Source of the DNA: Magicicada septendecula
Lineage: Eukaryota; Arthropoda; Insecta; Hemiptera; Cicadidae
NCBI GenBank assembly: GCA_034769895.1
Contig: CM068367.1
Location: forward strand, 127,088,927 to 127,152,926
Direction: 5' to 3'
DNA: 64,000 nucleotides
Shown here: one piece after another, positions 10,986 through 21,973 of the stretch
How positions within the stretch are numbered: position 1 is the stretch's first letter
Layout of the letters: the number at the start of each line of letters is the position of its first letter
Notes under the pieces: model-generated
Seen by the model: only the letters and a program-made list of their open reading frames with translations
Database searches by the model: none
What the model was told of the DNA's origin: nothing
Position numbers and translations under genes: made by a program

Positions 10986-11931
10986 TTCTATATTACTATC
11001 AAGTTTTTTATTATTGATTAATAAATAAATTCTTTTTTTAAACAAGAATATATTTCTATCTAAATTATATTATATAGTAATGTATTTCAAAATTTCAAAA
11101 ATTGTATCTATAGATGGAGGAAAACATTAATCGTGTTATCATTTAATAACAGATCTTCTTTTAAAGCAAGGCAATACTGCATGAATATTTTATATATGTT
11201 TTTTAAATATCTGTTCAATTGCCACTGTCAATTTGAACAATCTGGATAATTGGCGTCCAGATAATGCATATCCTACAATACATATATATGTGTGTGTGTG
11301 TGTATTTATATTTATTTGCTTACTTCTATTGAAGAAGCCGATTCAAACTGTTAACAATATATAAATGGAAAAATTAATTAAAGTTCTTCCAGTGTTTTTA
11401 TGTTTGTACAATTTATTTTGTATTAAAATAAATTTGTAAGTTATTTTAAAATGAATACCAACATATAAAATACAAATTGATTTTTCATGGTAATGAACTA
11501 TAAGGACTGTATTGTATATGCTGTAGAAATCTTGTTCAATATGTTCAGCGGTTGATGTAATTATATTCAAGGTTATGTTTAACATGATGTACATGCCACC
11601 ATGGCAGACAATCCTATGGTACTGTTTCACAATACATTGCACATTTTATGCATTAGCTCAAATACATTAGGTCAGAATAGGCCATGACCTCGTTTTGTTT
11701 TTAACATGCAGTTGATAACGGTAAGATAGAGGTAGTGAGAATAAATTATGTGTGAATGAGCTGACAATTGAATGAATGACTGTGTCTGTGTGTTGATTAG
11801 TATAAATCTAATTGTATCGCGAACAAGTACATGCAGGTACAACTAAATGTCTGTGTGCTCACTTTCAAACCTGCTATGTGAAGGTCAAATGTAAAGTACT
11901 ACAGTGGTAACAACAATAATTGGAGACATTC

Positions 11932-11935
<4 letters not shown>
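10986..11935. other. AT-rich spacer
   Basis: A reverse-strand frame at 11343-11642 (99 codons) has no recognisable motif and a composition like the surrounding AT-rich DNA. A short TATA/GT run lies near 11281-11305. Nothing else is supported. Confidence 0.45.

Positions 11936-11982
<47 letters not shown>
11936..11982. repeat. (GT)n microsatellite
   Basis: An uninterrupted GT dinucleotide run of about 47 bases. Confidence 0.98.
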
Positions 11983-11984
<2 letters not shown>

Positions 11985-12059
11985 GGCCAGAGTAGTTTAC
12001 AGTGAGTGATATGCAGATAATACATTTGATTTCACAAAGAATTACATTGATGTATTATT

Positions 12060-12620
12060 TAATATGATCACCATATTAGAGTTATGCACTCCTTTGAGTG
12101 TAGCCAATCTTTTTTGGAACTTTTTCACCTTTAACAAAAGTAGGAGTGATAAATAATGTCACCCTACTCTCCTATAATCTTGACAAGTTAGTATGTATTA
12201 TAGCTTCTCAACTACTTTTCTCCATGTTTTTCTGTCCTTTATTCTTTTGGTGTACCTCCATAATAACCATAGATTCCAAATCACCCAAAACTTAATTCTT
12301 CCATCTCATTTTTAGTCTTCCTCTATATTTTATTCATTCAGACTCCACGTAGTACTGTTTATAGAACAGCAATCTCTGCTTGCCTGCTAACATCCATAAA
12401 CCATCTTAACATCTTTATAACTTTCAACAGGTGCTTTAAGAAGCTTTGCATTGGTCCTCACCTCCTATTATTCATTAATTTCTTGATTGTTTAGTCTTCT
12501 GTATAGTCAGTCTTTCATCTTCTCCAACCTACACGTCTATCTCAATGTCCTTCTTTCAGCTTTCTTCATCTGTTCTTGTATGATACATTGCGTCTATTGC
12601 ACAACTGTTGGGCAAATTAT
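12060..12620 (-). pseudogene. Possible LINE C-terminal relic (reverse strand)
   Basis: Reverse translation includes a KDRKTWRKVVEKL-like segment, which resembles the DRxxWRxLV end of several LINE ORF2 proteins. The rest is too degraded to place. It could equally be non-coding; the call rests on one short block. Confidence 0.3.
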
Positions 12621-12918
12621 TGTTTTATATGAACTCAAACATTTTAATCTGATTGAATTCCTTATTTAATTTTTTTTAATATAATTAAACGGAATTTAAT
12701 AGTAGGCCTATACATAATTCCACACTCTTAAAAATAAATTAAGAAACATGTATATGCTTCTTCTTCTACTCTAATAAAAGAAAAATATTACTGGTGACTA
12801 CTTCACATAACTTTTGTGTGAAGCTCACATGGCCGGTGTCAATAAATTCAAAATTACTACTAAAAACTGGGCTGTTAGGTCATGGTCGGTTGCTATTAAA
12901 AGTCATTATGTAGGCAAC

Positions 12919-12950
12919 ATTTTTGATTCCCCGTCGGGAATCTTCTTCAG
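12919..12950 (-). ncRNA. Hammerhead-core-like hairpin motif, copy 2
   Basis: Reverse strand: CTGAAGA, A, GATTCCC, a 4-nt loop, GGGAATC (perfect 7-bp stem), then AAAAATG where other copies have GAAA. It lies about 240 bases downstream of the GIY-YIG relic on the same strand, the place expected for the terminal repeat of a Penelope-like element. The GAAA part of the core is mutated. Confidence 0.42.
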
Positions 12951-13184
12951 GCCGCTAAGAAGCAACAGAGTGTAAAAACACAATAGCAGCTGATGTATGC
13001 TGAACACTACCCGATACCTGTATCAGGTAAAAGCAACAATGCGGCCAGGTAACAAAGGTTACTTTTATAATCTTGCCAACCAGGTATCAACCAATAACTG
13101 AACCTTGACCTGGACATGTCCAAATAGGCTCGCTCAATACACTATGCCAAACAGAATTTAAAGCCACGCTTTTACCCCGCCAAT

Positions 13185-13700
13185 TCATTGATCGACCGGA
13201 ATGTCTATATATCTCCACAGACTCCCTGTGCACGCAAGGATAGTAGCTGCAGACAGACAACAGGACCCTCCGAGCAACACTTGATGGTCAGCATTGTAGA
13301 GAGCATGCTTGGCAACTGCGGACTTCTCCGGCTGTGTGCTGTGTTCACCCACGTGGGTCCAGACTCTACGCTTCGTGGTGCCGATATAAGCTTGGCCACA
13401 AAAGCATGGCATGCAGTATACGCCACATGATGACAGAGGATCTCTAGCGTTCTTTATTGGCCTGAGAAACTGTTGGCTCTTCTTGGTCAGCTTGTAAATC
13501 GCTCGGACGCCATGCCTCGACAGCAGTCTGCCTAAGCTGTCTGTCACTCCCCCTGATGTACGGTAGGACCGCCGAGCCAACAAACTCCTGGGTCACAAAC
13601 AGGCCGGGCGCATGAGATCTTCTCGATCGGACTGCTCTCCTTACCTCCCCCACAGAGTAGCTGTTGTTCCTGCAGTGCTCATTCCAAATAACTCAACTTG
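13185..13700 (-). pseudogene. Penelope-like retroelement, GIY-YIG endonuclease end
   Basis: In reading order the reverse strand gives YSVGEVRRAVRSRRS, then EFVGSAVLPYIRG, a frameshift, then GRLLSRHGVRAIYKLTKK. After that comes GVYCMPCFCGQAYIGTTKRR, ending in EKSAVAKHALYNADHQV. GVY...AYIG with the following Arg and a His-rich segment is the GIY-YIG endonuclease of Penelope-like elements. It nicks target DNA so that the element's reverse transcriptase can prime. The reverse transcriptase is not present, so this is a 5'-truncated copy with at least one frameshift. After about residue 110 the frame drifts from the family. The region is distinctly more GC-rich than its surroundings. Confidence 0.88.
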
Positions 13701-13759
13701 GAATCCAAGCACCGGGGCTCACAGATTCTTCTCACCCAGGCCACCAGAACCGCCCGCTT

Positions 13760-14955
13760 CTGCCTGGGATGATGGTTAGAGAGTTTTTAAAAATTAAAAA
13801 TGACATGTTTTCATGCAAAAGATATAAAATTAACGTATACATTACATGTCCCTCATCATGAAGGTTAACATTTTTTTGAAACTCTAAAAGGAAACATGAA
13901 ACATTGCCAGTACCTCGATACTAAATTGTTACCAAGAAGGTACCTCAAAGAAGACAAATTGGAATGTATTTTAATTATAGAAAGTGAGTGTGACTAAGTC
14001 ACATTTGGTAACTTGGTAAATTTTAACTTTTTTGTCTGCTAAACATCAGGTACTCATTTACTGTTGAGTTATCTCAGGCCCTGTATAACCACACAGTATG
14101 GAAAAACTAAATGGGGCTATTAGTTTTCAGTTGTTATAAGATCAAAAATCCAATTTTGGACTTTGCTATAAATTTTTTTATGGAAGTTCAAAATTGTAGC
14201 ATACTGAATAGATCAGACATATAGTTCAAGAAAAAACAACGTTCGTGCAACCATACTTCAGTCAACATAACCTCATTCAACTGACTTGGGAGTATTTGTT
14301 CTCTCAGAGCTGTTGTAAATGAATTTAATTTTCATTTTAAAGTAAAAATCATCAAACAGTATCATTTAATATAGAGGGATTTTAACCCATAAGGAAGCTT
14401 TACTTCCACTATGATTTAGAAAAACTCTGAACAAACATGTAAAATTCATTATTTCATAACATAATCCATTGGTCAAACCCTAGAGACCATCATATTTATA
14501 ATTTCTAAACAAAAATATGAGACTCAGAGTTATAACAGATTAGCCTAATAAGTCTGGTGAAGTCAGATCTTTAGAAAAGAATGAATCCTTCAGATATAAA
14601 TAAATTTGAGCTCCGCAGACTAAAAGTCACAAAGTTATTCAGCAGTCAAAGCAATAAAACAAGATAGACTACAAGTAACAAAACAATAAACCAAACAGAC
14701 CAAGAAATCCTTAGCAGTAGACAAAACTAACAGTGCATATTATAATTAAAACAGTAATATCAAAAATATAAATAAGCAAAAGACAAGTGTGTTAGCCAAT
14801 AAAATCTGAGCTAGTAGCCTTACAGGAAACGTTTTAGAAAAACTCAAAGAGGAAAGTAGTGAGAACAAGAAAGAATAAATTACAAAATATACAAAAAATG
14901 AAGAGTAAAATTCAAAGAGGCAGAATAGAAGTTCCAAAATCAGAGAAGACCTTAT
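13760..14955. other. AT-rich spacer, no gene recognised
   Basis: Only short frames, none with a motif. Adenine-rich sequence from 14600 to 14950 may be an eroded part of the LINE that follows, but nothing can be aligned by eye. Confidence 0.4.
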
Positions 14956-15095
14956 TTAATATAATATGTAAGGCATAGAAATGGTATGGGCATATTGTCA
15001 TAATAACTGAAGAAACGTTTTTCTAAGAGACTGCTAGAAGCTAGATTGTATTTAATAGAAGAGGAGCAGAAGAAGGATGGTGGTGGAAAGAAATC
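14956..15095 (+). pseudogene. LINE ORF2 C-terminal fragment
   Basis: One frame gives KWYGHIVIITEETF and the next frame gives FSKRLLEARLYLIEEE; together they match the RLKWYGHV...RxPKRLLEA block common in LINE ORF2 C-termini. A single frameshift joins them. Little else survives. Confidence 0.5.
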
Positions 15096-15099
15096 ATAA

Positions 15100-15800
15100 C
15101 TATCTGCTAGTAAGGAGCATGACACACATCATAAGATTTGTCAAAAAGAGAGAAGAATGCTCAGAATTGAACATAGGCTTCAATGTTTTATTGAAAAGGA
15201 TGATAAGAGAAAGAAAAAGAATCTCATCCCGTATCCTGTTCCAAGGAAACACTATAACTACTATAATAATTGAAACTCTGTAAACTATATGAAACACATA
15301 CCACAGCATAATAGGATATAATGAAAGAAACCATCAATCAAACTCCAGAGAACTGTTTATTTAGGATTTATACAAACATTTATAGTTGATTAGTTAGCAT
15401 GCCCAATACCATACATTTTCTAGGTACGTTATAAAGAAGGGTATAAGTTACTAAAAAAAAAGAAAACAGAATTGATAGAGAACATTTTGTTGCTCAATTT
15501 TTATTTTTATACTTGACTTTAAATACATTACAGAAACCCTGTGTTTTTTTTTGTAGATATTGCTTGTTAAGTGTCTTTGTTTACACATAGCATTAAAACA
15601 CAAAACTGTTCTTCTTAGTCTAATTCTGAGTTTGGTGAATATACACATACAAGCACAGCTGTAATAGATTATTTCCAGACTTCCACATCATATGTACAAT
15701 GTTCATATTAACAGAATACTCGATGTTGACGAGACATTTTCAGTTTAACTGTTAGTTGTAAATGTTTTATAATGTTTAATTAAAAGATAAACACAATTTA
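15100..15800. other. AT-rich spacer
   Basis: Short frames on both strands at 15077-15309 and 15451-15648 overlap each other and lack motifs. Nothing supported. Confidence 0.4.
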
Positions 15801-16023
15801 TGGTTAAGTCTAATTTTTACTAAACTTGTGTTGAAACCACTAGCACGCAATTTTACTGTTGATAAGCGCTTTCAAGCCTCTCGGCTCATCTTCAGATGGA
15901 ACACGTTTCTAGGTAGGTTGTTGTGTTCCATCTGAAGATGACCCGAGAGGCTTGAAAGCGCTTATGGACAGTATAATTGCATGTCAGTGGTTGCAATACA
16001 AGTTTAGTAAAAATGTTTAACCA
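15801..16023. repeat. Palindrome with ~100-bp arms carrying two head-to-head hammerhead-like motifs
   Basis: Arms 15801-15904 and 15923-16023 are inverted copies with moderate divergence outside and near identity in the inner ~45 bases (ATAAGCGCTTTCAAGCCTCT...). The spacer is 18 bases. The left arm carries on the reverse strand (15869-15895) CTGAAGA, T, GAGCC, GAGA, GGCTT, GAAAG. The right arm carries the same on the forward strand (15932-15958), with GACCC as the first stem half. The 5' sides of the two motifs face each other across the spacer. This looks like two terminal sequences of a Penelope-like element joined in inverted orientation. Confidence 0.85.
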
Positions 16024-16580
16024 TTGTATACAAAGAAGAGAAACAACACACAGATTGGATTGATGAAAAATTAAAAAAGGGAAGAAAATGCAAAGGGTGT
16101 ACTGAGAGTAATTCCTGTTTCCCATTTCATACAAAGTTATTAACTAAAGTGAGGCTTTTTAGACCAACATAACTCTTAATGGGTGGCTGACGTTATTATT
16201 ATTATTTTGTATTTCTAAGCAAGATACAACCAAGAACACAAAGAAAAACAAAAAAAAACAAAAACCATTGAGTCCGTGGCCAGAGAAGGATTACTTCTAG
16301 CAACATTCACAGAAGGCTCAAAAACATGTATGGTGAAGTCAAAAATGATTATGGTATACAGTTGTACATGGGTGAAAAGTTTGAAGGAGACTGTTTGAAG
16401 AGTTGAAGTCTGAGTGTATAGTGAAAGACCATTAACATCAGTCACGAGGAAAAACAAAAACAAAAACAAAGTTGATGACACGATTCATCGAGTCGGTGTA
16501 CCACAGTCAGAGAGATTGCTGAGGACTTGGTCTGTGGTCAAAGATACAGTCAGACAGATTACCCACAACCTTGGATACAA

Positions 16581-16584
<4 letters not shown>
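16024..16584. other. Spacer, no gene recognised
   Basis: An A-rich run at 16235-16265 and short frames without motifs. Confidence 0.4.
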
Positions 16585-16616
<32 letters not shown>

Positions 16617-16649
16617 GTGTGTGCGTGTGCGTGCGTGTACGTGTGCGTG

Positions 16650-16741
<92 letters not shown>

Positions 16742-16756
16742 TGTGTGTGTGTGTGC

Positions 16757-16845
<89 letters not shown>
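16585..16845. repeat. (GT)n-(GTGC)n-(GT)n compound microsatellite
   Basis: GT runs at each side flank a core of about 20 GTGC units (about 16645-16740). The open frames of up to 155 codons across it on both strands ([12 protein letters not shown] repeats) are products of the repeat and not genes. Confidence 0.97.
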
Positions 16846-16848
<3 letters not shown>

Positions 16849-17019
16849 TGGGTTCCTCATAAAATAACAGCTGATTTGTAATAGAGAGACTGAAAGTTTG
16901 TTCAAAACTGTTGGCATAATGAGAACATCTTTTTCAAGAATGTTTTTACTGATGGCGATGTCTCATCGTACCTGTATGACTCAGAAACCAAGTCCACGAA
17001 GTGGCAACACTCAAACTCT

Positions 17020-17670
17020 TCTAGACCAGAAATTTTATATTAACATGTATCAAATAGGTAAAATCAATGCAGAAATTAATTCAAGAATAAGCAGTGGCTC
17101 GATATTTTTCCATGCACTAAAGACCAAGTTCATTGGTAAGGCAGAAATTTCGAAGAAAGTTACAATGACCATTTTCAAAAACTTCAATTAACTATGTGCC
17201 AGTTCTTACTTATGGAGCTGAAACCTGGTCTCTAACTGAGAAGCATCTAAACTCTCTCCAAGCTATGGAGATGAGATACCTTAAGAAGGTTGAAGGAAAG
17301 ACAAGAAGAGATTAAGTCAGAAACACTACTCAAGCCTTAAGACAGTACCTTTGAAAGATCAAATTATGAAAGCACAGTTGTGCTGGTTTGGACATGTTCA
17401 AAGGATGGAAGGGGATAGACTTCCAGAACAACTGTATGAGGCAAGAACTGCTGGGAGAAGACCCAGGAGCTGGAGAAGAGTGAGGACAATGCACAATGTG
17501 GAGAAGAGTGAAGGGAGGACAATGTGAGGTGCTCTCTGCAGGGGCTGGGAGTGCAGTGGAATGAAGCCAAGGCCCTAACTGTGCAGAGACCACAGTGGAG
17601 AGCCTTTGCTCAACCTCTACACCTTGCAGAAGAAGAGGACTGGAATAAGAAGAAGAAGAAGAACATGTAT
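17020..17670 (+). pseudogene. LINE ORF2 C-terminal region
   Basis: Forward blocks in order: KINAEINSRISSG...KTKFIGKAEISKK; after a frame break YVPVLTYGAETWSLTEKH then LQAMEMRYLKKVEGKTRRD; after another break LKDQIMKAQLCWFGHVQRM then RLPEQLYEARTAGRRPRSWR. These are the connection region, the YGAETW block and the WFGHxxRM...RRPR tail of an arthropod LINE. The copy ends in a (GAA)n-like tail near 17645-17665, a usual LINE 3' end. No catalytic domain remains. Confidence 0.8.
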
Positions 17671-18050
17671 CAAATAAGGAACAATTAAACCAAAAAATTA
17701 TACAGGTTAAGGCATGTTGATATACGGACATGTTTTTGATGTCATGATAATAACCTGAATGTTTTCACATAAACCCAGATAATACTGCACATGGAACATC
17801 TGTGTGCAGTAATTAAATAAACGTTAACGGAAGCAAATGCATAAACATGGTACTTGTTAATGATGCATGTAGTCAGTGCTATAAATGTAAGTTTAATTAT
17901 TTATTCTTCTCCCAAGAAAAAAGTTTCGTTTAAAATAAATGACAAATAACAATTGTTATTTTACTAAATATAATTAAATCACTACCGACTCGGAACACAA
18001 AGTTTTTTATGGGTAAAAAAACGTAAAAGTTTACGTTATACTCTGAACCA
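17671..18050. other. Spacer
   Basis: No gene recognised. A small palindrome ACGTAAAAGTTTACGT lies at 18021-18036. Confidence 0.4.
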
Positions 18051-18077
18051 GTTTTCACTTTTAAAAAGCTTCTTCAG
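18051..18077 (-). ncRNA. Hammerhead-core-like hairpin motif, copy 5
   Basis: Reverse strand: CTGAAGA, A, GCTTTT, a 1-nt loop, AAAAGT, GAAAAC. The stem closes with a G-T pair. The one-base loop is not plausible as folded, so two pairs would open. It is isolated, with no recognisable coding relic beside it. Confidence 0.35.
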
Positions 18078-18823
18078 AGGCTGCCGTTGGGAGCACTGTC
18101 CATTTTGTTCCTGGCGAAGGTATCGACTTTTGAAGGATCGATGTTATTGTGTGTGGGGTGTGATATGTTCGAATAACCCGTGTGATTTGAATTGTCTGTT
18201 CGTTTAGGATGTCGTTTTTATGTGTTTTCGTGCGTTTGTCAGTATTTTATGTTATTTTACTTTTGTCAGTAGGCCTACTACCTATATTATTCTGTTCATA
18301 TTTAAGTTTAACCAGAAACTTAGTAAATCAGTGGGTACGGCGGCTGTCCACTAATTTACATGGACCGGTTTCAATTCCCAAGCAGCACCATAAACGAAAA
18401 TCAAGGTGTGTTTTCAGCTACCAGGTCGAGTCAGCCTGTGAAAATGAGTACTGGTACCTCAGATAAGACTCAGGAGTAATAATGGGTGGCTCAACCGTAG
18501 TACTGGCCACCTTACTTGAATTTCACAGCATTGTATATACACAATAAATGTCATAATTTTTCTAATCATGACTTTTATTTCTTTAAATAAACTAAACTAA
18601 AAACAAAAATCATTATTACCGAAACATAACATATTTTTGCTTTACACTTCTTCTTCAGATCGTGGTATATATTGATACAACCGCATAATCGAAACATCGA
18701 AAATGTAGTGCGAGCACGGATATTGGGAGAGTACCAAATTTTGTCTTGGAAACGGGCCTGAGGATTTTAACAAAATGGGGAAATCTGTATCTGTTGTTTT
18801 CATGTGAGGAAAAACTATTTAGT
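18078..18823. other. Spacer with a short forward frame
   Basis: A frame at 18209-18466 (85 codons) starts with a hydrophobic stretch but has no recognisable motif. I do not call it a gene. Confidence 0.35.
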
Positions 18824-19763
18824 CAGTGCCGGATTTACCACTAGACCGACTAGGCCGCGGACTAGGGCCACGGGTTCAGAGGAGCCCGCAAGCTACAGAT
18901 AATTTTTTTTAACTGAAGTTGTTTTATTAAAGTAGAAGGAACTTTGATTTATTTAAGTATGACTTTTTGGAACTAAATGATCAACTTTTGTTAAATAACA
19001 CAAATGGAAGACAGTTCTTATTTAAATATTACGCGCTTATTTTTAACACGTTGGAATCCTTGAAAACTAATCTGCGCGTGCGAATTTTGTTAAATTTTTA
19101 TAACAAAAATTAAGTTTTGTTTTTCTTAATTTCAAGTCAAATCCCTTGTACGACACAGCCATTGAGATACAAGATGCGTTGCACAGATAACAGTTTACTC
19201 AGACAGTCAGTGCGCGATTAACATCGTGGCGGTGTACACCGGCTATAACGCGAAGTGAACTCATGTTGTGATAGTGCGTGCTTCTCTGTGCATTCATATA
19301 TTTTAATATTTTGACGAGTTAATATTTTAACCATGGATTTTAATTTTAATTTATTACATTTTAATCTTAATGTCTGACGTTCTGTGAAGAGGAATTATTC
19401 TGAAGATGGGGCATATGCCCTGAAACGCGTCAAGCGGAATTACAAGTAAGTCACTCGACGGATTAGATAAGCAATTATTTATTAAATTTTTATGTTAAAT
19501 TTCTGAATAAGCTTAGTTAAGTTACTCTGCTTAAAAAATAAATGAATTTGCTCAATTATTTTGCATGGTTCTTAATATTTTGAAAAAGTTTGCTAAATTA
19601 AAGCATGCTTTTTTATAGTAGCTTACTGGTTTTAAATTTGATAGTATTAATCTGACATCAGATTACTTCTGCAGTAGCTTACATATATTACTTCAAAGTC
19701 ACAGCCGAGGGGGCCGCTCAGAAAACTTGGCCTAGGGGCTCAAAAATCTTAAATCCGGCACTG
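18824..19763. mobile_element. Non-autonomous hAT G
   Basis: Starts CAGTGCCGGATTTACCAC and ends ...CTTAAATCCGGCACTG, giving terminal inverted repeats CAGTGCCGGATTTA / CAGTGCCGGATTTAA. The subterminal sequence (ACTAGGCC... and ...GGCCTAGGGGC) is also inverted. Flanks are tatttagt before and attagtca after, so the expected 8-bp duplication is imperfect (tttagt / attagt). There is no transposase. A hammerhead-core-like hairpin lies inside at 19400. Confidence 0.82.
19400..19426 (+). ncRNA. Hammerhead-core-like hairpin motif, copy 6 (inside hAT G)
   Basis: Forward strand: CTGAAGA, T, GGGGC, ATAT, GCCCT, GAAAC. The stem pairs fully if the closing G-U is counted. Upstream, GACGTT at about 19376 could offer a GUH-type cleavage site, but stem III would need a bulge and stem I is weak. 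This is the copy with the best-preserved core. Confidence 0.45.
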
Positions 19764-20033
19764 ATTAGTCAAAACTTTGGGAAAAGATATTTTACTTAGA
19801 CTGCTTAAAATTTAATCTGTTCTACCAAACTTTGAAAATTCAACTTTAGTAAGAAACAGCATAGTTGGAAAAGGCACAAAAACTTGATTAAATGCACGCG
19901 CTAAACGGAACCGTCGGAAAACCTGACTTCTTCTACCGACTTGGAAGCTTGTATCTTCTTGTGGTGAGGTTTCTACACTAATGAAAGGAAGAGAGACGAT
20001 ATAATGAGATAGCGGTCCGATACGTTACTGTAT
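19764..20033. other. Spacer
   Basis: No feature recognised. Confidence 0.4.
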
Positions 20034-20483
20034 AGTCCTCGTGTTTCTTTTAGATGAAAAAAATCTAAACGACCAATGCAAGCAGGTAAAGCGAAATAGC
20101 ATAAAAATAATCTAAGTTGGTAAGACCTTCTTAAGGACCAAACTAAACTGGCGCCATTAACAGAGATGTCAAGTAAGGTCAACGAGACTCAGTCTTTGTG
20201 TAGTTGCCTGGAGACTACAAATTATACGATTCAGTTAAGAACCAACCAGATAGAGGTCTCTAATTCACTGCAGAGAATTACCCAGCTCCATCAACACTGC
20301 AGATTTGCAGGGGCGGATTTAACATTTTGCCGCCCATAGGCAGTATAAATTTGCCCCCTCCCACAAATCTCTGTTGGGGGGGGGGGCATCATTATATTCC
20401 CTCTTTGGTTTTACAGTCCGCACTAGTGTTCTGTTTAAATCCAAACTTTGCTACATAATCGCGTGTGCTCTCGTTCATTTGCC
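20034..20483. repeat. 450-bp duplication, copy 1 (second copy 21524-21973)
   Basis: The copy matches 21524-21973 at a constant offset of 1490 bases with only about five substitutions visible. It includes about 270 bases of non-transposon flank plus the first ~175 bases of hAT D, including its CAGGGGCGGATTT end. Since the complete element with both target duplications is the second copy, this one is the duplicate. Confidence 0.93.
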
Positions 20484-21523
20484 TACGTTTACAAAGGAAA
20501 CTTGCGACATTTGTTTTGACGATTCCACGGCCACAATTCCGAGAAGACATTAACAGGCGGCTAAAACAAATGAATTCAAATCACTGATTCAGACATCGTA
20601 ATTCTTCACGGAAAAAGACGTGCCGTTACAACAAAGTGATTCAGAAAGCGGCGACAGTGATGACAGTCTCCAGTCAAATTAAAAAAAAATCAAACCTCTT
20701 GAGGCAATGGATTCGACTGAAAATTCCTTTTAATCTGATAACCTGGTACCTATGAATGTTACGATTTAATCTGATAACCTGGCACCTATGAATGTTACGA
20801 TTTAATCTGATAACCTGGTACCTATGAATGTTACGATTTAAACTGATAACCTGGCACCTATGAATGTTACGATTTAATCTGATACCCTGGTACCTATGAA
20901 TGTTACGATTTAATCTGATAACCTGGTACCTATGAATGTTACGATTTTTCAAAGTTTTGGTATACGTTTCGGCTGTATAGTAGTAAAATTTTGAAATTTC
21001 GAAAACTGAATACCAGCTTCGGATATAGTTCTCTTTAATTTCTGTCTTAATTTCTCTTTGATGTCGATTATAATTCGGGTTTGTGGCTGAAGGTATGCTA
21101 AGTTGGCTATAGAACACGAATCCTAAGTTTTATTTGTGATGCATCCTAAATTTTTCGTGAGTCATCCCCCAAAAGATAGACAGAGAGATGTAAACAGATA
21201 AATGCCAATCAGTCAAGCTAAAACTGAGAAGTCGCTTCGCTCGTTCAAATACGTAATATTAGAATATGAAGGAATGTGAATGTTAAGGAAATAAACATTA
21301 CTGAAGACGCCAAAACAATCAACTCTATAACATATTGAGAAAATTACAGCCAACGATTAGGAAAAGAATAATATTCACTTTATCCGTCTACTAGAAAGCT
21401 GCTTCACTGACCCCATAACGTCGAGATTTCAGTTTTAATCAGAACTGAAATAAGAACATCACTGGAAGCGGAGCAAGACAGAGAAATATAGCCTATAGTC
21501 TATGAACAGCCTCGATAACCAGG
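20484..21523. other. Unique segment between the two duplication copies
   Basis: Near 20615-20680 the forward frame includes QQSDSESGDSDDSLQSN, an acidic serine-rich stretch resembling transposase N-termini, but it is too short to name. A 36-bp minisatellite follows. From 21185 to 21250 there is a reverse-strand piece of the GAGCGAAGCGA repeat family seen at 34090 and 45490. Confidence 0.45.
20729..20945. repeat. 36-bp minisatellite, six copies
   Basis: Units start at 20729, 20765, 20801, 20837, 20873 and 20909. The unit begins TTTAATCTGATAACCTGG and alternates GGTACC and GGCACC. Because 36 is a multiple of three, the reverse strand stays open as a 147-codon frame (21117-20674) with a 12-residue repeat NRNIHRYQVIRL. 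I see no start context or flanking domain that would make it a gene. Confidence 0.95.
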
Positions 21524-21973
21524 AGTCCTCGTGTTTCTTTTAGATTAAAAAAATCTAAACGACCAATGCAAGCAGGTAAAGCGAAATAGCATAAAAATAA
21601 TCTAAGTTGGTAAGACCTTCTTAAGGACCAAACTAAACTCGCGCCATTAACAGAGATGTCAAGTAAGGTCAACGAGACTCAGTCTTTGTGTAGTTGCCTG
21701 GAGACTACAAAGTATACGATTCAGTTAAGAACCAACCAGATAGAGCTCTCTAATTCACTGCAGAGAATTACCCAGCTCCATCAACACTGCAGATTTGCAG
21801 GGGCGGATTTAACATTTTGCCGCCCGTAGGCAGTATAAATTTGCCCCCTCCCACAAATCTCTGTTGGGGGGGGGGGCATCATTATATTCCCTCTTTGGTT
21901 TTACAGTCCGCACTAGTGTTCTGTTTAAATCCAAACTTTGCTACATAATCGCGTGTGCTCTCGTTCATTTGCC
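21524..21973. repeat. 450-bp duplication, copy 2
   Basis: See copy 1 at 20034. This copy is continuous with the complete hAT D, so it is the likely source of the duplication. Confidence 0.93.

Noticed and set aside
13188..13430. Forward frame opposite the GIY-YIG relic
   Set aside because: Shadow of the reverse-strand Penelope-like gene in a GC-richer region.
16414..16917. Open frames of 91-155 codons on both strands over the GT/GTGC repeat
   Set aside because: They consist of CV, RACV or HT repeats imposed by the microsatellite.
18209..18466. 85-codon frame with hydrophobic N-terminus
   Set aside because: Resembles a signal peptide only by hydrophobicity; no family and AT-rich context.
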